Shown: piece after piece, positions 52,271 to 59,691 of the stretch
Numbering within the stretch: the first letter of the stretch is position 1
Layout: each line of letters starts with the position of its first letter
Assembly: GCF_000247605.1 (NCBI RefSeq)
Contig: NC_016894.1
Span: forward strand, 2,593,732-2,657,731
Source of the DNA: Acetobacterium woodii DSM 1030
GTDB lineage: Bacteria > Bacillota > Clostridia > Eubacteriales > Eubacteriaceae
Reading direction: 5' to 3'
DNA length: 64,000 nucleotides
Position numbers and translations under genes: made by a program
Notes under the pieces: model-generated
Database searches by the model: none
What the model was told of the DNA's origin: nothing
Seen by the model: only the letters and a program-made list of their open reading frames with translations

Positions 52271-52672
52271 TTATTTCACCTCTTCTTGTAGTTCTGCAAC
52301 GGTTTTACTGAGTACGTCGGCAAGTTCTTCAGCAAATTTCCAACCATCTTCGGTAAGCGCCGTGGCACTTCCATGTTGCTCACCGCGGTGGGGTTTTAAA
52401 AAATCAGGGACTTTATAAGACTTGACAACGACTCCGCCGGCCGCTTCAACACTTTTTTTTGAACAATATTTAGGGCAGCCATCCATCGTAATACAATTTT
52501 GACCTTTAATTTTTTCGACAACTTCGTCATCTTCCGTGACAATATGAGCTAAACACAGTGTTTCCGTTTGATCCGGACATTTCTCCTGAGTGGTAATTAA
52601 AACCGCCTCACGCGCGAGTAATCCAAATACTTTCCCAATACCGCTACATGGAATTACTTTCATCTTAGACAT
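52271..52672 (-). CDS. DGC-domain putative zinc-binding protein (second in operon order)
   Basis: The 133-residue protein opens KVIPCSGIGKVFGLLAREAV and has the signature MDGCPKYCSKKS at residues 64-73, with further Cys at about 32, 40 and 60. The C-terminus ends in a helix KFAEELADVLSKTVAELQ. It overlaps the end of the DGC-lipoyl fusion gene by eight bases. Function in the family is unknown; metal or sulfur binding is inferred from Cys content. Confidence 0.82.
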   Translation of the reverse strand: MSKMKVIPCSGIGKVFGLLAREAVLITTQEKCPDQTETLCLAHIVTEDDEVVEKIKGQNCITMDGCPKYCSKKSVEAAGGVVVKSYKVPDFLKPHRGEQHGSATALTEDGWKFAEELADVLSKTVAELQEEVK

Positions 52673-53513
52673 CGGCTTCTGCTACCTTTCTTTGCAATAA
52701 TTCAAAATAAGCTTGACACCCATGGAGCAAGTCCTGATCTTCCTCAAAATCGGTCAGCTTAACTTCAACTAACCACCCCTTTTCATAAGGGCTTTCATTG
52801 ACTTGTTCCGGTGCATCACTTAAAGTATCATTGACAGCAACAACAATTCCTGCAACTGGCGAAATAACTTCAAAAACTGCTTTGCTGGATTCTAAACTGC
52901 CTAAGTCATCAAACTGTTCAAATTCCAAGCCGATTTCGGGTGCCTCGACATATAGAATATCAGACAAATTTTGCTGAGCATAATCACTGACCCCAATTCG
53001 GGCAATGTTTCCCGAAACCGCCACCCAACAGTCATTTTCATTGAAAAAATAACCGGTTTTAGGCACCTTAAAAACAAACTTTCCCTCGGTAAAGGAATCA
53101 TACTCGATTTTTTCCGTTTCCACAAAAGCCGATGCTACCTGCTGATCTGATGAATTATTTATTTTATCCACTATCGTCTGAACGAAAGCTTGTGTCTCCT
53201 GATCATCACGAATTTCAACACCCAGTTTAACCTGCTCGGCTTTAGCCAGTTCACTGACATTAATTTTGTCTTTGATGATGATATTCATATTCCCGGCTAA
53301 TTTACTGGCACAACGCGTGTTGCAACCATCAATCACTGTTAAATTACCGGTTTCAAGAACTTTTTCATAGCGGCTTTTATTCTGGTTAAGCAACACCGGA
53401 CAAATCAAATCGTATTCATCTGTTTCGGCAAGCTGTAAGGCGACACGCCTGGAAATATCACCGGCACACTTATCTAAACCATTACACGGTAAAACACAAC
53501 TTTTATTACTCAT
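52665..53513 (-). CDS. DGC domain fused to lipoyl GcvH-like domain
   Basis: This is a 282-residue two-domain protein. The N-terminal part (1-125) is a DGC domain, with VLPCNGLDKCAGDISRRVA and IDGCNTRCASKL. The C-terminal part (about 137-282) matches glycine cleavage H protein: VSGNIARIGVSDYAQQNLSDILYVEAP, then LGSLESSKAVFEVISPVAG and VNESPYEKGWLVEV. Lys211 in ESSKA is the expected lipoyl-lysine. Other glycine cleavage genes are absent here, so the lipoyl arm likely serves another reaction, as GcvH-like LbpA does in sHdr sulfur oxidation. This arrangement is unusual. It overlaps the ferredoxin gene by eight bases. Confidence 0.85.
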   Translation of the reverse strand: MSNKSCVLPCNGLDKCAGDISRRVALQLAETDEYDLICPVLLNQNKSRYEKVLETGNLTVIDGCNTRCASKLAGNMNIIIKDKINVSELAKAEQVKLGVEIRDDQETQAFVQTIVDKINNSSDQQVASAFVETEKIEYDSFTEGKFVFKVPKTGYFFNENDCWVAVSGNIARIGVSDYAQQNLSDILYVEAPEIGLEFEQFDDLGSLESSKAVFEVISPVAGIVVAVNDTLSDAPEQVNESPYEKGWLVEVKLTDFEEDQDLLHGCQAYFELLQRKVAEADV

Positions 53514-53808
53514 TTTTTACCGCCTCCTTGTCAGCCTTTCGGGTTGCTTTAATTTTTTTTGTTGTTTCACCTTTATCCGGAAATGTTATCGCGTCAAGAC
53601 CACAAGTTTTTCCACAAGCGCGACAAAAAACAACACAATTATTCGGATTTTTAACCTTTAATTTTGGTGTTTCTGTCTCATTGATTTCAAAAACTTGATG
53701 GGGACAAAATTCGACACAATCCATACAATCGTTACATTTCGAAAAATCGATTCGGGGCGACCAATCAATACGATCCCGTTCTACTCCCATAAAAGTTGAT
53801 TCACTCAT
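53506..53808 (-). CDS. Ferredoxin-type protein with two cluster motifs
   Basis: The 100-residue protein has a classical [4Fe-4S] motif CNDCMDCVEFCP and a second, divergent one CVVFCRACGKTCGLDAITFP, in which Cys spacing is C-x3-C-x2-C-x3-C with Gly in place of the usual Pro. It ends in a lysine-rich tail. It lies between the HdrA-N-like and lipoyl-fusion genes, so it probably carries electrons between them. Both neighbours are coupled by short spacing or overlap. Confidence 0.88.
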   Translation of the reverse strand: MSESTFMGVERDRIDWSPRIDFSKCNDCMDCVEFCPHQVFEINETETPKLKVKNPNNCVVFCRACGKTCGLDAITFPDKGETTKKIKATRKADKEAVKNE

Positions 53809-53810
53809 AA

Positions 53811-54182
53811 CTAAACCTCGTATCCCATTTCTGCTAATTTTTTTTCAACCAATTCAAACGCCTGCTCGTTCGTCATATCCCGGATATCCATCATCACGGC
53901 ATCTTCTTCAATATTTAGACCGGCTTCTTTAAAAGCATCTTTAAACATTTTTCGCTGCATGTTAGGCGCACATGCTCCGATAATCACTTTGCGGTGAGCT
54001 TTCAAAAAATCAGCTAAAAATCGGTCACCATCTTCTTCACATAATTGCGGATGAATAAAAGCATATTCAACTGGCAGTTCTACTCGCACTTGATTAATAA
54101 AATCCCAAATGTCCATCGCTTGAAACCCCGGGCATTTTCCAGTACATACACACATGATAAAACCAGGTAATTCTTGACTCAT
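53811..54182 (-). CDS. Stand-alone HdrA N-terminal-like protein
   Basis: The 123-residue protein resembles the N-terminal domain of heterodisulfide reductase subunit A: IMCVCTGKCPGFQAMDIWDF, an internal Cys in HPQLCEEDG, and KVIIGACAPNMQRKMFKDAFKEAG, comparable to the HdrA segment around SCSPRMHE. HdrA uses such Cys for a [4Fe-4S] cluster. The FAD domain of HdrA is missing. The ATG with GAGGTGG five bases upstream is chosen; an ATG seven codons earlier would include that site. It is the first gene of the operon behind a perfect promoter. Confidence 0.78.
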   Translation of the reverse strand: MSQELPGFIMCVCTGKCPGFQAMDIWDFINQVRVELPVEYAFIHPQLCEEDGDRFLADFLKAHRKVIIGACAPNMQRKMFKDAFKEAGLNIEEDAVMMDIRDMTNEQAFELVEKKLAEMGYEV

Positions 54183-54229
54183 TATTGCCACCTCTTTAAA
54201 CATATAATTATTTCCTTATGTATAATTTT

Positions 54230-54258
54230 ATTATACGCCTATCATTTCCAAGTGTCAA
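54230..54258 (-). promoter_or_regulatory. Perfect consensus promoter of the HdrA/DGC operon
   Basis: TTGACA and TATAAT with exactly 17 bases between them, on the minus strand, about 48 bases before the first start codon. It is the best sigma-A match in the window and implies strong expression. An imperfect inverted repeat (ATTATACATAAG/TAATTAT) overlaps the start region. Confidence 0.85.
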
Positions 54259-54474
54259 GCGCATGAACAATTTATTCTTTTAATTCTTTAAAACAAATTC
54301 TCTCTGCCCCTCTTAAAAGATTAGTCTTAAACCTTTTAAGAATAGTCAACTTCAAAGTTGGGCATCGCCTTTTTTTCTTTTCGTTTTTAATATAAAAAAC
54401 AACAACACCTTCGGAACTGCTGTTTTTTATTTATGTGCAACCGAAATAATACTAAACCAGGGTCCTTTCTTTTT

Positions 54475-54513
54475 AAAAACCAAAGTTGGATTAACCACCC
54501 AACTTTGGTTTTT
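54475..54513. terminator. Terminator of the gshA/ATP-grasp pair
   Basis: A perfect 15-bp stem AAAAACCAAAGTTGG with a nine-base loop ends in T runs on both strands, about 35 bases after the stop codon. Confidence 0.9.
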
Positions 54514-54549
54514 TTGTACACCTACTTATTCGTTGATTCACTTCTTAAA

Positions 54550-55671
54550 TCAATCCAACAGTTTAATTGTTTTAAGAATGTTATAACCTAACCGCCGTTC
54601 CTTACCTTCAAAAGGAAAAGCATGCATCACAATCATCGGATTAAAATTCAACTCAATGATTCCATAATTTGAACCGGAATCGCAATAATCTTCAATGATC
54701 ATATCAACTCCACAAAATTTAGCGTTAAATGCCTTCGCGGCATTCAGCGCAATTTGTGAAAAATGAGCATTCATCTTTTCACTGAAGTCAATGCTATCGC
54801 CACCAGTACTGATATTTGAATTTCCGCGCAAAAATATCATTTCCTTTTCTGAGGGAACGGATTGGTTCGTTAATCCTTGTTTATTCAAAAACATCAGTGA
54901 TTGTTCATCTAACACAATTTTTTTTAGCGGACTGGTCAGACCGTCTCCTCGATATGGATGTTTGTTTTTTTGATCAATTAGCTCCTGAATACTTGATACC
55001 CCATCCCCAATTACATTAGCCGGGCGACGATGAAGGACCGCGACGACTTCTTCCCCCATGGTCAGAAAACGAAATTCCATCCCTGCCAAATAATCTTCAA
55101 TTATAATTGTATCATCATATGAAAAAGCAATTTTTGCCGCTTCCAACAGCTCATCAACAGTTCCGCCTCGATCAAAAATACAGATACCCAAACCAAAATT
55201 AGTGGATTTAGGTTTAATCACCACTTTTTTACCGACGTATTTGGGAATCTTTAGTTTTGCCTCGGCAAACGAAAAATATTCCTCACCATCGGGAACAGGC
55301 AGTTTATTTTCACTAAGAATTTTTTTTGTAACGACCTTATTTTCCATTAATAATGGTGTAATATAAGCGTCGACACTGGTTTTTGTCGCTTGCTTAACGT
55401 ACTCCATCCGACCATCTCTTTCAAGTCGGATAATATTATCGGCAGCATCCATCGGCGTTACTTTAACGCCTCTGGTTAATGCTTCCTTGATTAAAATCTG
55501 CGTTGACATTTCCCAATTTTCAAATCCACTTAAACGATAGTGATCTTGTTGCGACTGCATCTGATATTTTTGGGCAAGCGCTAAATTGGCAGCCAGACAA
55601 CCTTCTTCCAACATTAAACACTTCAAACGATAAGCATAGGTTGTTTCCGGATGTTTAACCCGATTGTGCAT
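54550..55671 (-). CDS. GshF C-terminal-type ATP-grasp (glutathione synthetase-like)
   Basis: The 373-residue protein corresponds to the C-terminal half of bifunctional GshF (GshAB): MSTQILIKEALTRGVKV, YVKQATKTSVDAYITPLLMENKVVTKKIL, the ATP-grasp lysine region KKVVIKPKSTNFGLGI, IIEDYLAGMEFRFL and the metal site GIIELNFNPMI. It should add glycine (or an analogue) to gamma-glutamylcysteine. In most bacteria with GshF the two halves are one chain; here the gene is separate and lies three bases after gshA. A first 30-residue segment (RLKCLMLEEGCLAANLALAQ) looks like remnant linker of the fused form. Confidence 0.88.
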   Translation of the reverse strand: MHNRVKHPETTYAYRLKCLMLEEGCLAANLALAQKYQMQSQQDHYRLSGFENWEMSTQILIKEALTRGVKVTPMDAADNIIRLERDGRMEYVKQATKTSVDAYITPLLMENKVVTKKILSENKLPVPDGEEYFSFAEAKLKIPKYVGKKVVIKPKSTNFGLGICIFDRGGTVDELLEAAKIAFSYDDTIIIEDYLAGMEFRFLTMGEEVVAVLHRRPANVIGDGVSSIQELIDQKNKHPYRGDGLTSPLKKIVLDEQSLMFLNKQGLTNQSVPSEKEMIFLRGNSNISTGGDSIDFSEKMNAHFSQIALNAAKAFNAKFCGVDMIIEDYCDSGSNYGIIELNFNPMIVMHAFPFEGKERRLGYNILKTIKLLD

Positions 55672-55674
55672 TTC

Positions 55675-56865
55675 TTAAATACAGCGATCCTGCTTTAAAT
55701 CAAGGTATTGATTCAACTCCATGATCTTATCTAAAATATCTTCAGCCCAAGCTGTTTTTAACGTCCACTGTTGATGATCCAATAATTCCAAATCCGGTTC
55801 AAGTCCATGTTCAGCCACAGCTAGCTCGTTAATTAAAGCCTCTTGTTGCCAGGTATCAAAATATTCTTCCCCTTCTAATAATAAAAAAAGCATAAAGACA
55901 TTCATAAATTCAAGGTCTATTTGGGCAATTCCACATTTATCAAAAACATTGAGATCAATGGTACGGATCTCCAGGTACTGAATTCCATCCGTTTCTAAAG
56001 ACTTTAGAACGTTTTGAAAGTTCTTTGGCTTTAGTCGAATCTGGGCGTAAAGTTCTTTAGCTTCTGATATCTCTCCTCTTTTGATAAACTCATTGATACT
56101 TTTTATATAATCTTTTGTCGAACGATAATCCGGATACAAGTCAATTTCATTACGATAACCACTGCAACTGCCATTTCTGGCCGAAATTCCGTTCTGACTT
56201 AAAAAAGTCTCATTTCCGCAATCTCCCATACATTCCAGGCATTCTTTGATATATGAATCATGTAACCCAGGGGTACACCCCATTAAATAAATAATTAACC
56301 AGCGATACCGTAAATAGTTCCGCAAAACTTTTAAGTACATATGATCTTTAAAATCTTTAAAACTTTCCACTCCACCAGACTCTTTCCAGAGTGTTTTTAT
56401 AAATGTTTCGCCAAAAGAGAAGTTATAATGAATTCCCGAGATCAGTTGTCTTTTTCCACCATATTTAATCATTAATTTTTCCCGATACGCTCTTGCTTTT
56501 CGCCCATTTTCGCCCTGATAGGTCGCAATTGGGATCAACTCATCCGCGGGAATGTCACAAGGCATGGAATAGGGCCAAAGCAACTCATCATTAGCGCCAA
56601 TTTCAGCAATTGCAATATCTGTCAGGGCTTCTAAAAAACGATACGTTTCGTCAACTGAATCAAAAACCGGCGTAACTAATTCAACCTGACTTTCGGAAAA
56701 ATCGGTTGTTATATATGGATTTTTAAGCTTATCTCCAAAAACTGACGGATGTGGCGTTAATGCCAACTTTCCTTGGTTAGTAACTCGAAGCCCTTCCCGT
56801 TCAACCCCAAACTCGGCAGTTAAAATACTTTCTGGTGTCATTTTACTCTTTATAATTTCGATCAT
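55675..56865 (-). CDS. gshA: Glutamate-cysteine ligase, GshF N-terminal type
   Basis: The 396-residue protein makes gamma-glutamylcysteine from Glu, Cys and ATP. Motifs: ILTAEFGVEREGLRVT at the N-terminus, TDFSESQVELVTPVF, LLWPYSMPC, and RQLISGIHYNFSFGE. The sequence fits the glutamate-cysteine ligase half of GshF. With the neighbouring ATP-grasp gene it forms a split glutathione pathway, unusual for a strict anaerobe but fitting the thiol-rich neighbourhood. An AAAGG site is eight bases before the ATG. Confidence 0.9.
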   Translation of the reverse strand: MIEIIKSKMTPESILTAEFGVEREGLRVTNQGKLALTPHPSVFGDKLKNPYITTDFSESQVELVTPVFDSVDETYRFLEALTDIAIAEIGANDELLWPYSMPCDIPADELIPIATYQGENGRKARAYREKLMIKYGGKRQLISGIHYNFSFGETFIKTLWKESGGVESFKDFKDHMYLKVLRNYLRYRWLIIYLMGCTPGLHDSYIKECLECMGDCGNETFLSQNGISARNGSCSGYRNEIDLYPDYRSTKDYIKSINEFIKRGEISEAKELYAQIRLKPKNFQNVLKSLETDGIQYLEIRTIDLNVFDKCGIAQIDLEFMNVFMLFLLLEGEEYFDTWQQEALINELAVAEHGLEPDLELLDHQQWTLKTAWAEDILDKIMELNQYLDLKQDRCI

Positions 56866-57244
56866 GCTAATAACCTTTCCGTTGTCGTACAGGTATATCG
56901 GTGTGAACTGTACAAAATTTTTTTTAATTATAACATAAAATAGATTAATCCAATCTAAACTAATTCCTTTTGTTTGGTACGGAATAACTTTATTAATTTA
57001 GCCTTATTATAACTCATTATTAAATTCATTTTTGTATCATCTGATCCATTTTTACCCTTAAAATAGCAATACTGCGATAAAACCCTTTAATGTAAAATAA
57101 ATTTAATGGATTTATTAAACTATTTGCTAATTATGTTATACTAACTTATTATAAATATTTTATATTATTGCGCTTGAATTCTGCCGCTGTCAATGCGTTT
57201 TTATCGTTTAAATGATGCAAACCCATTTTTATAGGAGTTAAAAA
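56866..57244. other. Divergent intergenic region
   Basis: Between gshA and the YbaK gene. An inverted repeat GTACAG-15-CTGTAC (56887-56913) lies just upstream of gshA and may be an operator. I found no convincing paired -35/-10 for either gene and no RNA gene. Confidence 0.4.
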
Positions 57245-57727
57245 ATGACAAAACAAAAAGAAATAAAAACAAATGCAATGCGTATTTTAGATAAACTAAA
57301 AATTGAATATAAACATCAATTTTATGAAAGCCCAACTTTTGTGAGTGGTCTTGCGACTGCGAATCAGTTAAATCTACCACCTGAGTTCGTGTACAAGACC
57401 CTGGTAACCGAAGGCAAAAGCAAAAACTATTTTGTCTTTGTTATCCCCATCGCCGAAGAACTCGACATGAAGAAAGCAGCTAGAGCGGTCGGCGAAAAAT
57501 CAATTGCGATGCTCCATTTAAATGATCTAACGCCAGTAACCGGTTATGTTCGCGGCGGCTGCACAGCAATCGGAATGAAAAAGCAATATCAGACCGTTAT
57601 TAATGACACTGCCAAAACACTTGATAAAATTTACATCAGCGGCGGCAAGGTCGGTTTACAACTAGAACTGAAACCGGATGACTTATGCAAAGCCGCACAG
57701 GCTTTTTATGAAGATATTATTATGTAG
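57245..57727 (+). CDS. YbaK/EbsC-type aminoacyl-tRNA deacylase
   Basis: The 160-residue protein belongs to the YbaK/ProX superfamily and is closest to YbaK, which clears Cys-tRNA(Pro). Seen are the N-terminal helix TNAMRILDKLKIEYKHQFYE, EFVYKTLVTEG, the conserved Lys-Lys KKAARAVGEKSIAML and GYVRGGCTAIGM with the family glycines. It has a GGAG site. A tRNA-Pro gene lies 300 bases downstream on the other strand, which is a nice coincidence but not evidence of co-regulation. Confidence 0.92.
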   Translation: MTKQKEIKTNAMRILDKLKIEYKHQFYESPTFVSGLATANQLNLPPEFVYKTLVTEGKSKNYFVFVIPIAEELDMKKAARAVGEKSIAMLHLNDLTPVTGYVRGGCTAIGMKKQYQTVINDTAKTLDKIYISGGKVGLQLELKPDDLCKAAQAFYEDIIM

Positions 57728-58033
57728 CTACTAACTAATCACTTTTTTAACGATCATTTGACCCTGTTAGTTTAAAACTTTCTTAAATAAAAAAACACCT
57801 TTATTAAAGATGCTAATTGTTATTAACTATTTTGCTGCTGTTATCTCGGGCATCAACGTTTGTCCCAACCTGCTTAATGATCTTAAGCTAAATTCAGTTA
57901 CATAGATTGATTAATTCACACCCAAAAATAAGCTAAACTATCAAAACAATTGTAAAATTTTATATTAAAGCGCCTAAAAAGCAACTACTTATAAAAAAAT
58001 AAAGCCCCACGTATGGGGCTATTATCACAAAAA
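57728..58033. other. Intergenic region between ybaK and tRNA-Pro
   Basis: Apart from the tRNA terminator it is AT-rich and I see no coding frame or other structured RNA. Confidence 0.5.
57992..58020 (-). terminator. Terminator of the tRNA-Pro gene
   Basis: The stem AGCCCCA/TGGGGCT with a four-base loop is followed on the minus strand by TTATTTTTTTAT, about 14 bases after the tRNA CCA end. Confidence 0.9.
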
Positions 58034-58110
58034 TGGTCGGAGTGAGAGGATTTGAACCTCCGGCCTCATGGTCCCGAACCATGCGCTCTACCAAGCTGAG
58101 CCACACCCCG
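58034..58110 (-). tRNA. tRNA-Pro (anticodon CGG)
   Basis: The cloverleaf is complete: acceptor CGGGGTG pairs with CACTCCG (one G-T), the anticodon arm is CATGG-TTCGGGA-CCATG with anticodon CGG reading CCG, and the T arm contains GGTTCAAATCC. A discriminator A and an encoded CCA close the 3' end. It is a single gene with its own terminator. Confidence 0.95.
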
Positions 58111-58206
58111 TTATGTGTTGCATTTCCGACTTTTCTATTGTAAACTATAATAAACTAAAATTCAATCATAAATTAAAATTTTTTCAAAATTAAGGAGGAA
58201 CCTTTT

Positions 58207-58296
58207 ATGCACAACAAAAAACCGATCTATCGTATTGGTGCGCTCGTCTTAGTTGCTGTTATTGCACTGAGTCTTCTCGTTGTTTATAGTTTATAG
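58207..58296 (+). CDS. 29-residue single-span membrane peptide upstream of rlmH
   Basis: A 29-codon frame encodes MHNKKPIYRIG followed by a hydrophobic helix ALVLVAVIALSLLVVYSL. A strong AAGGAGG site lies seven bases before the ATG, and the stop is five bases before the rlmH start, so translation of the two may be coupled. The short basic head and single helix suggest an inner-membrane peptide. I know no named family. Confidence 0.6.
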   Translation: MHNKKPIYRIGALVLVAVIALSLLVVYSL

Positions 58297-58301
58297 TCTA
58301 A

Positions 58302-58781
58302 ATGAATATTCGGATTATCACGGTTGGTAAAATAAAAGAAAAGTATTTAACGTTGGCCATTCAGGAATATGCCAAACGCCTCAACAGTTACTGCCGCTTG
58401 GAAATAATTGAGGTTAAAGATGAAAAAATCCCTGAAAATGCCAGCGAAGCGCAACGAACAAAAGCTCTGCAAAGCGAAGGAAAACGAATCCTCAATTACC
58501 TCAAAGAACAGGATATTCTTGTTACTCTGGAAATTTGCGGTGACCAAATGGATTCACAATCCTTTGCCCAAAAAATCGAAACCTATGGTATTCAAGGCAA
58601 AAGTCAACTGACCTTTGTTATTGGCGGATCGATTGGTCTTTGCCCAGAAATCAAAAAACGTTCAAATTGGAAATTATCCTTTTCTGAAATGACGTTTCCC
58701 CACCAGTTATTTCGGGTCATACTCTTAGAACAAGTGTATCGCGCCTTTAAAATAATAAATGGTGAGACCTATCATAAATAA
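58302..58781 (+). CDS. rlmH: 23S rRNA (pseudouridine-1915-N3)-methyltransferase RlmH
   Basis: RlmH is the SPOUT-fold methyltransferase acting on helix 69 of 23S rRNA in the assembled ribosome. The 159 residues show MNIRIITVGKIKEKYL, FVIGGSIGL with the SAM-binding knot, LSFSEMTFPHQLFRVILLEQVYRAF and the end NGETYHK, all typical. Length is standard. It is tightly linked to the small membrane peptide upstream and lies 30 bases before hsp33. Confidence 0.97.
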   Translation: MNIRIITVGKIKEKYLTLAIQEYAKRLNSYCRLEIIEVKDEKIPENASEAQRTKALQSEGKRILNYLKEQDILVTLEICGDQMDSQSFAQKIETYGIQGKSQLTFVIGGSIGLCPEIKKRSNWKLSFSEMTFPHQLFRVILLEQVYRAFKIINGETYHK

Positions 58782-58811
58782 GTAATTTTTATCAAAACGG
58801 AGAGGTATAAT

Positions 58812-59690
58812 ATGCCGGACTATGTAATAAAAGCCACTGCAGGCAATGGACAGATTCGGGTCTTTGCTGCTACCACGAAGGAAATCGCTGAAACTGCCCG
58901 AGAGCTTCATCAAACCAGCCCAGTTGTTACTCAAGCGCTGGGCCGATTGCTGACCGCGGGTTCTTTAATGGGTTCAATGATGAAAAACGACGATGAATTA
59001 ATGACTTTAAAAATTGCCGGTGATGGTCCCATGAGTGGTTTGCTGGTAACAGCCGATGCTCATGGCAATGTCAAAGGTTATCCCTATGTCAGTGATTTAA
59101 ACGATTCAATGGAAGCTCCGATGCTGGTATCCGAAGCCATTGGCGAAGGATCGCTCAACATTTTAAAGGATATTGGACTGAAAGAACCTTATGTTGGTTA
59201 TTCACCTTTGATTAGCGGCGAACTTGCCGAAGATCTCACCTATTATTTTGCCCAGTCCGAACAGATTCCAACCTCAGTATCGCTTGGTGTTCTCCTAAAC
59301 GATGATGGCACCGTTAGACAAGCCGGCGGGTTTATTATTCAATTGCTGCCTGACACGACCGACGACGTTATTGACTCACTTGAAGAAGCCCTGACCAAGA
59401 CACCATCTTTAACCAAACTTCTGGATCAGGGAAACAGCTTGGAAACAATTATCGCTAACTTGTTTATCGATCTGAATTTAAAGGTTTCTGATCAAACGAG
59501 CACCCGTTTTGTCTGTGATTGTTCACGACAACGTATTACCAAGGCACTTATTTCGATTGGAAAACAAGACCTTGTTGAGATGATTTCCGACCAGGAAGAT
59601 ATTGAGATTAATTGTGACTTTTGTAATAAAAAGTATCTCTTTTCACCTGCGGATCTGCAAGCAATTCTTAATCGCATTGAAGAGGGTTAA
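58812..59690 (+). CDS. hslO: Redox-regulated chaperone Hsp33
   Basis: Hsp33 is a cytoplasmic holdase activated by oxidative unfolding of a C-terminal zinc site. The 292-residue protein has an N-terminal core (YVIKATAGNGQIRVFAATTKEI) and the zinc motif CDCSRQR near residue 234 with CDFCNKKYLF near 268: the C-x-C and C-x2-C pairs are intact. A GGAGAGG site precedes the start. The stop is one base before the malQ start. Confidence 0.97.
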   Translation: MPDYVIKATAGNGQIRVFAATTKEIAETARELHQTSPVVTQALGRLLTAGSLMGSMMKNDDELMTLKIAGDGPMSGLLVTADAHGNVKGYPYVSDLNDSMEAPMLVSEAIGEGSLNILKDIGLKEPYVGYSPLISGELAEDLTYYFAQSEQIPTSVSLGVLLNDDGTVRQAGGFIIQLLPDTTDDVIDSLEEALTKTPSLTKLLDQGNSLETIIANLFIDLNLKVSDQTSTRFVCDCSRQRITKALISIGKQDLVEMISDQEDIEINCDFCNKKYLFSPADLQAILNRIEEG

Positions 59691-59691
59691 G

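Larger units (their letters stand above)
54183..54549. other. Intergenic region upstream of the HdrA/DGC operon
   Basis: Contains the operon promoter and, further left, the terminator of the gsh pair, both listed. Two small dyads (TCTTAAA/TTTAAGA near 54323-54342 and CAACTTCAAAGTTG near 54348-54361) and a GC-poor hairpin near 54400-54430 have no assigned role. Confidence 0.5.

Noticed and set aside
59602-59691. Upstream extension of the malQ frame inside hsp33
   Set aside because: The residues do not belong to GH77 and the downstream ATG has a ribosome-binding site directly after the hsp33 stop.
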